From positions 1-64,000 of the forward strand of contig WTPW01002482.1 of assembly GCA_009809945.1 (NCBI GenBank): a DNA stretch of 64,000 nucleotides, given 5' to 3'. The DNA is from Gigaspora margarita. Lineage: Eukaryota > Glomeromycota > Glomeromycetes > Diversisporales > Gigasporaceae. The notes beneath the pieces were generated by a model. That model was not told the origin of the DNA. It did no database searches and saw only the letters and a list, made by a program, of their open reading frames with translations. A program made the translations under genes and the position numbers. Below, piece after piece: positions 33,560 to 46,076 of this stretch (positions are counted from its first letter, which is position 1; every line of letters begins with the position of its first letter).

Positions 33560-34207
33560 ACAAAAAACAAAAATGTAAGCAAACTAAATAAAAAAAATAA
33601 ACGAAGCCCCCAAATTTTCCATTTCTTTAAGTTTATATTCTTGCAATTTTGAAATCGTCGAAGGTTTTCTCAAAGTGCCGAAATAAATAAAAAAAATAAA
33701 AATTAAAGAAATAAGTAAAAAGAAAACAAACAAAAAAATGAAATATAAGCAAACTGAATAAAAAAAATAAACCCCAAATCTCTATTTCTTTAAAGTAGAG
33801 TTCGTGACAACATTGCCGAAATCAAGTTGTATATATTCTTGCAAAGTGCTGGAAAAGTCTGGGTTTGCTTGCAAAGTGTCGAAAAAGCCTAGGTTATTTT
33901 TCTCACAAAGTGCCAGAATAAAATAAATTAATAAAAAAAATAAAAAAAAAACAAAAACAAAAACAAAAAGAACAAAAACGTTAAGCAAAAAAAAATAAAG
34001 CACTAACTAAACCTTTATTTCTTTAAAGAGGTGTTCTTNNAAATNTAAAAATTGTTNGTGAAATCAGTTGTGTGTTCTTGCAATGTGTCGGAAGGCTGAG
34101 TTGGCTTGNNCATAGTTTTGAAAGGTTGTTAGATTTCTTGCAAAGTGCCAAAAGTTAGGGTTGGTGTTTTTGTAGAAATAAAATAAAAAAATTAAAAAAT
34201 AATAAAT
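33560..34207. repeat. Low-complexity block with 'cttgcaaagtgcyg' repeats
   Basis: Alternating (aaat/aaaac)n tracts and a repeated 'tcttgcaaagtgc(t/c)g(g/a)aa' word, ending in the assembly gap. The complementary form appears at 45770-45960 in X2. Confidence 0.6.
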
Positions 34208-34611
34208 NNNNNNNNNNNNNNNNNNNNNNNNNNNNNNNNNNNNNNNNNNNNNNNNNNNNNNNNNNNNNNNNNNNNNNNNNNNNNNNNNNNNNNNNNNNNN
34301 NNNNNNNNNNNNNNNNNNNNNNNNNNNNNNNNNNNNNNNNNNNNNNNNNNNNNNNNNNNNNNNNNNNNNNNNNNNNNNNNNNNNNNNNNNNNNNNNNNNN
34401 NNNNNNNNNNNNNNNNNNNNNNNNNNNNNNNNNNNNNNNNNNNNNNNNNNNNNNNNNNNNNNNNNNNNNNNNNNNNNNNNNNNNNNNNNNNNNNNNNNNN
34501 NNNNNNNNNNNNNNNNNNNNNNNNNNNNNNNNNNNNNNNNNNNNNNNNNNNNNNNNNNNNNNNNNNNNNNNNNNNNNNNNNNNNNNNNNNNNNNNNNNNN
34601 NNNNNNNNNNN
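34208..34611. other. Assembly gap (Ns)
   Basis: A run of n, preceded by isolated n positions from 34039. Flanking simple sequence probably defeated assembly. Confidence 0.99.
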
Positions 34612-35108
34612 AAACGTTTTTTTTTTTTTTTTTTTTTAAGTTTTTTTTTTTTTTTTCTTATGCCAGTTTTCTTTAGTTTGTCTTTCTCTCTTTTTTTAAC
34701 ATACTTTTTTTTGAAATTTTACTTTTTTTTTTTTTTTACCCAGCGAATTTTTGTAATTGTTAAAGATCTTTTAATTGTTATATATCGTTTAATAAAAAAA
34801 TAGAAGATCTAATTATAAACAAAAGATCTAATCTGATCTTTTGTAGTACAGAATTTGAATATTATTGAACTATTTCGAACTATTTCGAACTACAGATTTA
34901 CTGATCCAGCTTGGTTTCATAGTCCTAAAATATTTTGAAAGGGGTCCGAAATATTTCATAATATATTTCGAAATATTTCGAAATTATTTTCGTAATATTT
35001 TGAAATTTTGATATTTTGAAATATTTCGAAATATATTACATAATATTTTGCTTATATTACGGTTCGTAAGACCTTACGTAAGATTACACTATTATAAATT
35101 TGCTGATG

Positions 35109-36139
35109 AATATGCGAGATTCTAGCAATATCTGGGTTTTAATTCAGATAATTCTTATCTTTAATTCAATATATATTATGGATTTATCTGTTTAAAATTA
35201 ATAGATAAGGATATCTGAGATTAATCTGAATTATCAGATCAATCTGAATTAGTCAGATTATAGATTGAAGCACTAGTATATTTAAGGCTATTTGTTGTAA
35301 TATTTTGTAAGAGATCTAGTTACAAATCAAATCCAGATTTACTAATAATAATTTTATTTACTTATAGCTAATATATGCTCCTTACAAAATACTCTTTATG
35401 TAATATACCTCTACTATACAATATACTTTAGATATATAAATTAAGGTTTGTTGTTATGTGGAATGTAAAAATCTAGGTACTTTGCACTAAAAATTATAGT
35501 AATTTTGTTTTTGTAACTAAATAGTATAACCAAAAAAGTAAACATATAATCATGAAAACAAAAATGCTTATATCTTGCAATCTACTAGGCTAATTTTAAT
35601 AATTTAACTACTATTATAACTAGAATTTTCTTTCTTCAACTTTTACTTAATATAAAAAAAATATTTACTTAGTAGAATATTAGTTGTTTTTTGGGAAACT
35701 CCAAATTTCAAAAAAAGCAATAAATATATTCTAAATATATCTCTACTATTTACTATTTTTTTACTGGCATACTATTTATCACATAATATTTTTTACTTAG
35801 TAGCTAACCTTATTCATATATAGTGTGATTACTTTATTGAATTATAGAACATAGACATGATTACTACAGGACCCCAAATAATCTATATAAGGTTATATTT
35901 GAGGATCATAGTAAAAATTTTTTTGGTTAGCAGTTTTGGTTTGGTATGTATCAGCTATATTTCAAATATTAGCTAGCAAGTTTAAAGTTTGTTAACTTTT
36001 TTCAAAATATAATGTCTTTAAAAAAAATTTTTTCTAAATAATACTCTCTAAAAAAAAAAAAAAAAAAAGTTCAATAAATCTTTCTGAATTTTTAAGATTG
36101 TCTTGGTTCAAAATATGGGACCCTCACAAAAAAAAAAAA
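35109..36139. other. AT-rich intergenic sequence
   Basis: Around 35130-35275 there are repeated, partly palindromic 'cagataat' / 'attatctg' words. No gene. Two A-tracts (36051-36070, 36128-36144) may be tails of retroelement scraps. Confidence 0.4.
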
Positions 36140-36421
36140 AAAAAGATTTTATAAAATTTTATTAATAAAATTCTATAAAATCTTATGATTTATAAAATTT
36201 TACTAATTTATTCTAACAAAATGCACTAAGTAAACTTGTTCAGCGCCAAAAAAACATATAAATATATTCGGACTCAGACCAGTCTGCAGACTTCGGACCA
36301 GACCCAGACCAGACTCACTTGACTAAAAAGTCTAAATATAAAAGTCTGAGTCCGGTCCGAAAATCAGACCAGACTCAGACTTGACTAAAGTCCGGTTCGA
36401 GTCCGGTCTGTAGGAGCACTA
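36140..36421. mobile_element. Family C fragment (copy 2), inverted relative to 15322-15675
   Basis: It contains 'gcactaagtaaacttgttca' followed by 'agactcagaccagtctg' type repeats and the terminus gagtccggtctgtaggagca. This is the complement of the arrangement at 15322-15560. Confidence 0.65.
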
Positions 36422-36574
36422 GCGCCAATGCAAAAAAAATGCACAAAAAAAATTTATATGTGCACTATATATACAGGGAGCCCTGTTATATGTGCAAATT
36501 TAAATCTATGTGCACTGTGCCTACTGCGCAGATCCAATTTATATCACTGGTTACTACTAATTTTCTATTTAATA

Positions 36575-37442
36575 TCAGTAACACAATATGTCACGTGCAA
36601 ACTTTTTATATATAAAATTATACAAAAAAAACATATAAAGTTACTATAAACTCGTTAGGCAAGATTAGTTTCAACCTACATATTAATTTAAAATTAAATT
36701 TTGCGATTATATAGAGCAAAAGAAGGAGAATAAACTTACTTATTCTGCCAAGTTACAGTTTTGCCATTTTTGTACAAAACGAAAATGTAACTTCATCAAA
36801 AACAAATATTTACCAATTTAAGATGAGAATCATATGTAAAATCATGCTCCGAACAACTTTACTTAATCAGCGGAAGTAGGTTACCTTGTAAGAAAAATGG
36901 GTTATCTATGTACTAAAGTTAAAATTTTTGGGTTTGCAATATAAACCTCTTTTTTTATCAAGGTACCTGCTTTGGGCTTCTAAGTAAACTTGTTCAGGAG
37001 GTGATTCTACTCATATCAAGGTTAGAAGCCCAAAGCAGGTTACCTTGATAAAAAAAGGGGTTTTATATTGCAAACCCAAAAATTTTAACTTTAGTACATA
37101 GATAACCCATTTTTCTTACAAGGTAACCTACTTCCGCCGATTAAGTAAAATTGTTCGGAGCATGATTTTACATACGATTCTCATCTTAAAATCAGTAAAT
37201 ATTTGTTTTTGATAAAGTTACATTTTCGTTTTGTGCAAAAATGGCAAAACTGTAACTTGGCAGAATAAGTAAGTTTATTCTCCTTCTTTTGCTCTATATA
37301 ATCGCAAAATTTAATTTTAAATTAATATGTAGGTTGAAACTAATCTTGCCTAATGAGTTTATAGTAACTTTATATGTTTTTTTGTATAATTTATATATAA
37401 CAAAAAACTGGTCCAAAAAAGTGTGACAAATCGTATTACTGA
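36575..37442. mobile_element. 868-bp foldback element with arms of about 400 bp
   Basis: The arms 36575-36980 and 37018-37442 are inverted repeats with high identity in the inner 370 bp. The loop (about 37 bp) contains taagtaaacttgttcagg. The ends tcagtaacac and gtattactga are flanked by TA (36573-36574, 37443-37444), consistent with mariner-type insertion. No coding capacity. Confidence 0.8.
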
Positions 37443-37445
37443 TAT

Positions 37446-40400
37446 AAAGACCCATTCAGCTTTCCCTTAGGTGCTTAGATGTGACCTGCCATAGCAAGAA
37501 TTCCCTCCCAGAGAAACCTTTCATTTCTCATCCAGTTTTTCTGTTTAATGGTGGCACTTGCAGTCCATGTCAGGACCTTTTCTAATGCATGTCTGTTAGG
37601 CAATTAGCAATCATGCACCCTTGTAAAATCTGATTTCTGATGTTTCCTTTCGCTAATTGCCTACATCTTTCTATCTGCGATCTTGTATTTTTTTTTGTAA
37701 TTTCCATATTTCTGACTAACAACTTGCTAGTACTTCCAGGGTGGATGTTTTTTTTATCCTTATTCTTACTTTCTAGCAACTTCCTTTCTTTTCTTGTTTG
37801 TAGTCTTTTTTTATTTTTTTCTTTGTTAATTCTTTTGATGCTATTCTTAGCTTTCATTCAAGTGCCTTATAAGCATAGTTCTGTCTTTCCCACTCTTTTA
37901 CTATCTCACAGCAAAAGCACCATAGATGTCGAAAGAAAACCTTTCATGCTATACAAATCCAAGTAATTGCTATTTTCTCCATCTTTTTCTTTGAGCCTGC
38001 ATTTTCCCTTAGTCAATCTTCCACTTCTTTTAGGATGATCCCCAAATGTAGCTCTTTTCTTTTCCTTAATGAATTATTTGGGTCAACCTTTTCAAGTAAT
38101 CTTCTAAGTTTTTCTAATTTCCTTATGTTCATAACAAACCTTGAGGACCTATTTGTTACTAATTGAGTTACTTCTTCCTCTATGTTTTTCTATAGCTTTT
38201 GGTATACTACGCACTCTATCAAGTGATTCTGGTCTTCTATTCCTACTAGACATGCCACACAACCCGTGCTTGAAAAATTTTTAGGGTTTCTTATACTAAG
38301 TTTATCTAAAGTAGATAATTAATTATTTATATGCTTCATTCTCACTAACCATTTATGACTCTTTTTAATATATTTAAATCTAGTTTTTTGATTTTTAATT
38401 TGATCCCTCCATAAAAATTCCCATGTATTGACCTTTTCCGTGTTTTGCTCCTTTATCCTTTTAATTGCTTTTGTTTTTGCCCACTCCTACTCTGTCTGTG
38501 CTTTTGCCATAAAATTGATGAAAGATCTAATTGGTATGTCGAGCCCCATTTTGCTACTGTGTTCATTTCTTTCATCCAATTTAGCGGTATATTGATTATG
38601 TCTGAAAATAATGTTCCCTTTTTAGTGAGAGTATCAGCTAACTCATTAAAGTGGTCCTTGCTGTGCCCCTTTACCTTGACTAGTTGCAGCATAAGACTTT
38701 TTGTATTACAGCAATTTGTAATCTGCCAAAGGATACTATTGTTCTTGCCTTTTATGATATTTCTAGCCCTAATTGTACTGATCTTTCTTTTTTCTATCAA
38801 GTCAATTGCTGCTTAGCTGTTGGTGTGCACTATGACCATTGCCTTATAAGGTGCTATTAAAAGGGCAGTCCAAATAGCTCCTAATTCTGCTCATGTTGGG
38901 GAGGGCCAATCACAAATTCTACCACTGAATCATATGTTTGCAATTTCTTTTTGGTTTTTTGTGGCAAGCTAGCCTATTCCTATTCATTTTTCTATTAAAT
39001 TATTTGAAATGGTATGGTTTAGTAATCCATCTGTATAAAAGTTTATTACCTTTTCTGTCAAAAGCTTTTCCATGATTGTGAGCAGGTCCCTTAATACCTT
39101 TGTATTACTGATTCTCCTTTTAAGGTATTCTTGCACAGGATTGTTGATTTCTATTGTGCATGAGATCTGGGGAGTGAATGTATGGATCTATATTTGGTTG
39201 GGAGAAATGTGTATTGGTCTTTTATTATGCACATCTGTTCATCCTTGCTAACTATAAATTCCCTCCCTATTATATAACCTATTTCAGTTTTGCATTCATA
39301 ACTACAGCTCCTTCCAGGTTTTTTCTTGTTTAAATTGCAACCCTTGCACTTTTCTATAGACTATTCTTGCATTCTTAGGTCTACATTATAGTCCTAGTGC
39401 TCTATCAATAGCCTTTTCCTTCCTCAAAATTCTTCTATTTTTCCAATCGTTGTTTGCTGTGCCATACCTCACAGTACTACCCAGTTTCATTTTCTTTTGT
39501 TTTGACCAATACTTCTATGTTTCGGTGCACATGCATTCGTGTTGGGGTTCGCAGTGTACCATATGTTTTTAATTTTTCTTTGGTCCCTGGATTCAAGTAA
39601 TTTTGTTTCTATTTTTTTATACCATTCTGGTATCACTCTCTTGCCACTTTTTTCTCAGAGCTTTTGCAGCTGTTTTCAAGTAATCAAGTAAGTGCCACTT
39701 TCATCAATGAGCTGCTCTACTGTAAAATGTTTAGGTCTTTGTTCTTCCTAAAGCTTGTAAGTGCTTTGTCTGAGACTATGTGTGAAATAGCCACACCGGA
39801 CTTAAACAGTTTCATTGATTTTTTTTTCAGTGCTATGAAAGCTAATTTTATTTCTCTGTGCTTTTTTGAGCACTTTGCATAACAGGTTATGCTTATCATT
39901 TAGCTGCAACAACTGTTTTTTCTCCAGGTTCAGTATACAAACAGAGCTCTTATTGTCTATTTGCACCTGCATAAGTCTTATGTTAGTTGTTCTGCCAAGT
40001 GTTCCCTGATCATTTAGCCTCATTTAAAGCTCTGTAAAATGGTGTACTAACTGAGTTTGCCATATGGATTTAAAATAACACAGTTCCTTGTATTCAATTA
40101 TGCTATTTGCCGCAATAACTAGAAGACTGAGCTTGTGTTTGATTATTATAAGTATTGGACTTTGCAGCTTTAGACAAGTTTGGTGTGGTATAAAAGACTG
40201 AATTCAATTCTAGATATTAGCACCCTATTAATTATGTATTTTAACTGATTCATAGACATCATCTTATTTCTAATTGTTTGTGCAATCTCTAGGACTTCTC
40301 TTTTGGCAATGTCTATATTGCATTCTTTTTCTTCTTTTTCAAACAATCAAATCCCTAGATACCTTACTGTTTTTTGAAACTCTTCTTTTTTACTGGTACT

Positions 40401-41225
40401 TTATCAAACCCCATTTCGATTGTTTCCAAGCAACCTTTTTTCTTTGGATTTTTTTTAAAATTTAGTGCTATGAGTTCTAATTTTTCTTATTTATCTCGAT
40501 ATTGTTTAGCTTAAAAAACTCATTGGATATGGTGATTATGTTTTTCATCTCTGCTTTTATTTTTGCTAACCAAAGCATATCATCTGCATATGCAAATGTT
40601 GCCTGTCTCCATTTTATGTTTTCTATATTGTTCTGTCTAGGGTCCAATGGCCAAAAAACTTCCATTTTGTAACCCAAATCTCTTCTTTCTTGTATCGTGC
40701 GGAGTAATGGGTCATAAAAAACTCTCTAAAGGAGAGAAACAATTACCTCTCCTTGGGCAATCGCATCACTTGCTAACCACTCTCTGTAATACCATAGTGT
40801 GTTATTATTCTAATTTCTCTTTGCATGAAAAGGTCTATGATAAATGCTCTTCCTTTTTCTGAGATTTTTATATATCTTATCACCGGGTCTAGTGATTCTG
40901 TACTAACTAAGTCAAAAGCCTTTTTCATGTTCTGCAAGGTTATTTATATTTCTTTCTTTTTTTGTCTTGTATCCTCTATTAGATTATTTAATATATGAAT
41001 TAGATGTGCTATGCAACCTTCTAGTAGACCTGCATTGTTTTTCCCTTTCAATATTTGGTGCTCCTGTATAATTTTGTCTATTCTTTAATTTAGTATGTGT
41101 ACAACACATTTCTGAAAGGTTTCTATCAGCAATATTGGCCTTATGTTAGATAAGTTGTAATCCATTCCTCATTTTTTGGGATTGGGTACAACTGGCTAAT
41201 CTTCTACTTTGCAGGCTATATTAAG
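37446..41225 (-). mobile_element. 5'-truncated LINE with reverse transcriptase and RNase H (minus strand)
   Basis: Minus-strand reading from 41225: YNLSNIRPILLIETFQKCVV, GKNNAGLLEGC, TLQNMKKAFDLVS (RT motif A, with N at the first acidic position), IAQGEVIVSLL then a stop and RVFYDPLL (motif B), and FAYADDMLWLAK (motif C, YADD codons at 40579-40590). RNase H follows: FYTDG, AELGAIWTALL preceded by TGA (about 38890), VIVHTNS then a stop (where TDSQ is usual), KVKGHSKDHFNELADTLTKK (about 38660-38600). A basic C-terminal tail lies at 37582-37857. It shares this layout, and 3' words such as 'cttgctat(a/g)gcaggtcaca', with the LINE at 46746-48349, so both belong to one family. The 5' end stops abruptly at 41225. 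The expected A-tail is missing where the foldback element begins. Several stops and frameshifts: inactive. Confidence 0.85.
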
Positions 41226-41867
41226 CATTCACTATTAATAATAAAAATCTTAATTTAATATATAATAATACAAAACTATATAAATTAATAAATTAGTTCT
41301 TTAATTTAATTTGATAAAATTTCTATACTTTTAAAAAAATTAATTACTATAAACTTTAGAAAATAGGCATGGCACCTATATATACTTTACTTTTTTATTT
41401 AAGATATACAAAAATAATTTAAATAAAGATTTTATTGCTAGTTTTTCTAATCTAAAACTAAAAAAAGTAGAGTAAAGGGTCTTTGCTTATTTTTTAAGGT
41501 CTATAGTATATTTATTATTTAGATATTTTAAAAGTTGAAAAATTATATATTTTATATAAATAAATATTTTGCTAAAATAAAATATTTTAATATTTAATAT
41601 TATAAGAACTAAAATTAATTTATATAGTCTATTAGTATTAAGTTTAAGAAAATTACTACTTATTACTACTATTAATTATCACTAGTAATTAACAATAAAG
41701 AGTAATGTGTAAATTAAAAAATTTTTGCCAAAACAAAAATTAAAACTTGACAATATTAGAGTTAAGGTTAAGAACTAGGATAAAAAAGAGATATAGTTTA
41801 TACTAAAATTTTATAAAAATTTTTTTTTGTTAGAGCCTCAAAGGTAATTTTATAAACAAAATTTAAA
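41226..41867. other. AT-rich intergenic sequence
   Basis: No gene or repeat recognised. Confidence 0.4.
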
Positions 41868-42084
41868 GATACAAATAGGGTTCCTACAAACCTGAATCAA
41901 ATCAACTTTAGATCAGATTTGGGTTTGATTTGATTTGAAATCAAACTCAAATCCAAACTATAATTAAAAAAATTATTTGAGTTTGATTTGAAGCAAACTT
42001 TTTAGTTAAATTTGAGTTTGGTTTGGATTTGAGTTTGAAGTTTGCAAACTAGGTTGAATTTGATTAATATAAATATATTTTATA

Positions 42085-42660
42085 TTTTAATTAATAATTC
42101 ACCTATCAATAGGAGAGTGATCCTATAGGTGAAATGTGGCATGCTTCTATTTAAAATTTTTTTCCTACTAAGTTAACGATACATTTCTACTAATTAAAAG
42201 TTGTAGAGCTCATCGAGACACATCTAACAGTGGTTGGTTCATACAAATCAGCCCAGTAGATGGCAAGATATCATCAAAAAATGATTGGCTGACTATATAA
42301 AAATCTGTGATGGAGATTACATATGAAAATCACTATAGGCAAAATGTGCTGTGCTTCTATCTAAAACTTTTTTTCTTACTAGCCTACTAAGTGAAAGTTG
42401 TAGAGCTCGTCAAGATGCATCTAACAATAGTTTAATCATCCAAATTGGCCTAGTAGATAGCAAGATATTGTCAAAATGATTAGCTAACTATATAAAATCT
42501 CTGAAACAAAACATAGTTTACATAAGAGATTTTATATAGTCGACCAATTATTTTTCAATGATATCTTGCCATCAATTGGGCCGATTTGGATAATCTAACT
42601 ACCATTAGATGCATCTTGATGATCTCTACTAGTGTCTAAAATTCATTTTTTTTATTGCAT
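42085..42660. repeat. Direct and inverted units inside element Y
   Basis: Two direct units (about 42125-42335 and 42345-42500) share 'gttgtagagctc(a/g)tc', 'atctaaca' and 'agatggcaagatat'. A third, inverted unit follows at 42520-42640, and a fourth inverted unit lies at 43765-43950. These units make Y a multi-hairpin element. Confidence 0.75.
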
Positions 42661-43764
42661 ATTGCAACTAAATAAATAATTTTAGTTGCAAATTCTAAAA
42701 ATAATTATTTTTTTTGCAACTAAAATATATTATATTATTGCAAAAATAAAAAAATAGTTGCATAAATAAAAATATCTATTTTTGTTTTTTTTTATATAGA
42801 ATTAATTCTACTCTTTATATTCATAAGACTCACAATTAGAGCTTAGGCCTGTATAAAATTTCTACTCTGGATAACTGACCCATGTAATGAATTCAAAACT
42901 GGATAACAATCTAGTTAACTCAAATAACTCAGGTAACCCAGTTAAAAATAGTAATTTTTTTAAAAAAAAAAAAAAAAAAAACAGAGTTCAAAATCTCTTA
43001 AGCCCATTTGATCCATAAGCTGCCATAGATCATAAAAATATATTTCACAAAATGTGTGAAAAAACTTCAAAAAAAAAAAGCATTTTATACTATTTTTACT
43101 CCTTTCTCCCTTTCTTTCTATCTTCCTTTCTTTCTCTCTCTCTCTTTTTCTCTTCCTCTTTTTCTTTCTCCTTTTTTTTCTCTCTCCCTTTCTTTCTCTA
43201 TCTCTCTCTTCAATATGATAGATATGTTATGTCATTGATATGTAATAATATTATATCAAATATAATAAACTAAATTTAATAGCTAATTTTAAGTACTAAA
43301 TTTTATATTATTATTATTAATAAATAAAGAAATCGATTAATCAAAGTATTTTAAATTAATAATATAAATAAAGAAATCGATTATAATTGAGTGCAATTAT
43401 TCAAGTTTGTATTTTTAATCGATTATAATTAATATAAGAAAATCTTCTTCCTATTTAAAAATTTTCTATAAATCATATCCAAATTTGTATAATTGATAAA
43501 AATTATCTACTTAACTGCATATAATAATCCAGTATAAAACCCGCAAATGAATTAAATATTTTACTTGCAGATATGCATAATTTAAAATTATATGCGAGAA
43601 ACTTGCAGAAATTTAAAAAATTTATCTGCGGATTTTGCACTTGCATATCAAGTTTTACTTGCAAAAATTTAAAATTTGTTGCGGTCTGCAACTTCTGCAA
43701 CCCAATTTCAGATACTGATCTCTACGACTTTTAATTAGCGGGCATATATTGTTAACATAGTAAG
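42661..43764. other. Interior of element Y, no gene
   Basis: It includes an A-tract at 42960-42980 and a pyrimidine-rich microsatellite (tctttc)n at 43098-43212. The overlapping open frames at 43052-43273 are products of that microsatellite. Confidence 0.5.
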
Positions 43765-43950
43765 AAAAAAGTTTAAATAGAAGCATGCCACATTTTACCT
43801 ATAGTAATTTTCATATGTAATCTCTGTTACGAATTTTTATATAGTCAGCCAATCATTTTTCGATGATATCTCACTATCCATAGGCTGATTTGGGTGATCT
43901 AACCACTATTGGATACATCTTGACAAGCTCTACAACTTTCAATTAGTCGA
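43765..43950. repeat. Inverted unit, partner of 42125-42335
   Basis: It reads as the complement of the left-hand units (gcatgccacattttacctat; gatgatatctcactatcc; agctctacaactttcaatta). Confidence 0.75.
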
Positions 43951-44030
43951 TCATCTGTAAATTTTATATATAGATATTGATCATTATATAATACTTAATT
44001 GTTTTATATTGATTATAAAATATCGTTATA

Positions 44031-44373
44031 TGGGGTGTCCCCTATTAAAAGGGCCCATTTTTACAATTTTTCAAAAATTGAGTTTTTATTAGATTCATGT
44101 AAATTTTAACATGATTGACATTTTTCAATTATAAATGAAAGTCAATTTGCATAATAAAAAATAGAGATAATGTAAAAGAAATATTAAACAAAGATGTCTA
44201 AGGCCAAGCATATCATGAGACTACCCGATAGTCACCTGCTACATTTAACCAATCAAAATTGTGAAATTTGATTAATCCCAGATCAGTCTGAAAATCAAAA
44301 CAAATGGTTAAATTCAATTATCTCAAAATGAGATGAATGTAAAAATGGACCCTTTTAATAGGGGACACCTCAT
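44031..44373. mobile_element. 343-bp mariner-type MITE (family D, copy 2)
   Basis: The ends tggggtgtcccctattaaaa and ttttaataggggacacctca are TIRs, with TA at 44029-44030 and 44374-44375. It is collinear with 30377-30714. Confidence 0.9.
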
Positions 44374-44645
44374 ATATCATTTAATTGGATAAAAATTGAT
44401 ATTTATCTAAATCAATATATATTATTTTCTATATTAAATCATTATATATCTATAAATTAACTATAATCGGAATTATTTGAAATAATATATAATGATTAAC
44501 AGATCTTTAACAATTACATAGTGTTTTGACCTGTCATCGGGTAAAAAAAATAAAATAAATAAAAAAATAAAATGCCAATAAAACAAAATAAAGAAAACTG
44601 GCTTAAGAAAAAAAAGAAAAAAAACTTAGAAAAAAAAAAAAAAAA

Positions 44646-45624
44646 NNNNNNNNNNNNNNNNNNNNNNNNNNNNNNNNNNNNNNNNNNNNNNNNNNNNNNN
44701 NNNNNNNNNNNNNNNNNNNNNNNNNNNNNNNNNNNNNNNNNNNNNNNNNNNNNNNNNNNNNNNNNNNNNNNNNNNNNNNNNNNNNNNNNNNNNNNNNNNN
44801 NNNNNNNNNNNNNNNNNNNNNNNNNNNNNNNNNNNNNNNNNNNNNNNNNNNNNNNNNNNNNNNNNNNNNNNNNNNNNNNNNNNNNNNNNNNNNNNNNNNN
44901 NNNNNNNNNNNNNNNNNNNNNNNNNNNNNNNNNNNNNNNNNNNNNNNNNNNNNNNNNNNNNNNNNNNNNNNNNNNNNNNNNNNNNNNNNNNNNNNNNNNN
45001 NNNNNNNNNNNNNNNNNNNNNNNNNNNNNNNNNNNNNNNNNNNNNNNNNNNNNNNNNNNNNNNNNNNNNNNNNNNNNNNNNNNNNNNNNNNNNNNNNNNN
45101 NNNNNNNNNNNNNNNNNNNNNNNNNNNNNNNNNNNNNNNNNNNNNNNNNNNNNNNNNNNNNNNNNNNNNNNNNNNNNNNNNNNNNNNNNNNNNNNNNNNN
45201 NNNNNNNNNNNNNNNNNNNNNNNNNNNNNNNNNNNNNNNNNNNNNNNNNNNNNNNNNNNNNNNNNNNNNNNNNNNNNNNNNNNNNNNNNNNNNNNNNNNN
45301 NNNNNNNNNNNNNNNNNNNNNNNNNNNNNNNNNNNNNNNNNNNNNNNNNNNNNNNNNNNNNNNNNNNNNNNNNNNNNNNNNNNNNNNNNNNNNNNNNNNN
45401 NNNNNNNNNNNNNNNNNNNNNNNNNNNNNNNNNNNNNNNNNNNNNNNNNNNNNNNNNNNNNNNNNNNNNNNNNNNNNNNNNNNNNNNNNNNNNNNNNNNN
45501 NNNNNNNNNNNNNNNNNNNNNNNNNNNNNNNNNNNNNNNNNNNNNNNNNNNNNNNNNNNNNNNNNNNNNNNNNNNNNNNNNNNNNNNNNNNNNNNNNNNN
45601 NNNNNNNNNNNNNNNNNNNNNNNN
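44646..45624. other. Assembly gap (Ns)
   Basis: 979 n, preceded by an A-rich tract. Nothing can be said about the content. Any open frame across it is an artefact. Confidence 0.99.
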
Positions 45625-46076
45625 AGTGAATATGTATGATATATTGGCGAATATAATAATTTATTTTTTTTTATTTTTGTTTTTTTTGTTATTTTTTTTA
45701 GTTTTGTTTTTTGTTTTTTGTTTGCTTTCTTTTTTTTTTTACTTATTTTTTTAATTTTATTTTATTTTATTTAAAAACACCAATTCTAACTTCTTCGGCA
45801 CTTTGCAAGAAATAGTAAATATAAATGAATATGAGCAAATATAACTTCTCTGGCACTTTGCAAGAAGTAGAAAATATAAGCGAATATGAGTGAATATAAG
45901 CAAATAGGAGCAAATACAAGCAAAAGCGAATATGAGTGAATACAAGCGAATATAATAGTTTATTTTTTTTGTTTTCATTTTTTTTTGTTATTTTTTTTTG
46001 GGTTTATTTTGTTATTTTTTTTTATAATAATATTTAATAAAATATGTAATATTTAAAATATAATATATATAATAGT
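45625..46076. repeat. Low-complexity interior of X2
   Basis: (T)n-rich tracts and repeated 'gcgaatatgagtgaatataa' and 'cactttgcaagaa' words, complementary to 33560-34207. Confidence 0.6.

Larger units (their letters stand above)
32784..35108. mobile_element. Large TIR element X1 (about 2.3 kb including an N gap)
   Basis: The left end catcagcgaattatatatac ... aatcttacgtaag and the right end cttacgtaagatt ... aaatttgctgatg are inverted repeats extending about 55 bp, including 'acggttcgtaag' / 'cagcccgtaat' regions. The inside holds ttcgaaatatttcgaaat palindromes, AT-rich tracts and 'cttgcaaagtgc' repeats. It shares ends and interior blocks, inverted, with X2 at 43952-51582. No coding capacity is visible outside the gap. 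Confidence 0.65.

Noticed and set aside
37640-38816. Plus-strand hydrophobic open frames (37640-37966, 38445-38816)
   Set aside because: They are shadows of the minus-strand LINE coding frames, which carry RNase H motifs.
43052-43273. Ser/Phe/Leu-rich open frames
   Set aside because: Translation of a pyrimidine microsatellite.
44572-45639. Long open frame across the N gap
   Set aside because: It consists of unknown residues; only short Lys-rich and SEYV ends are real sequence.
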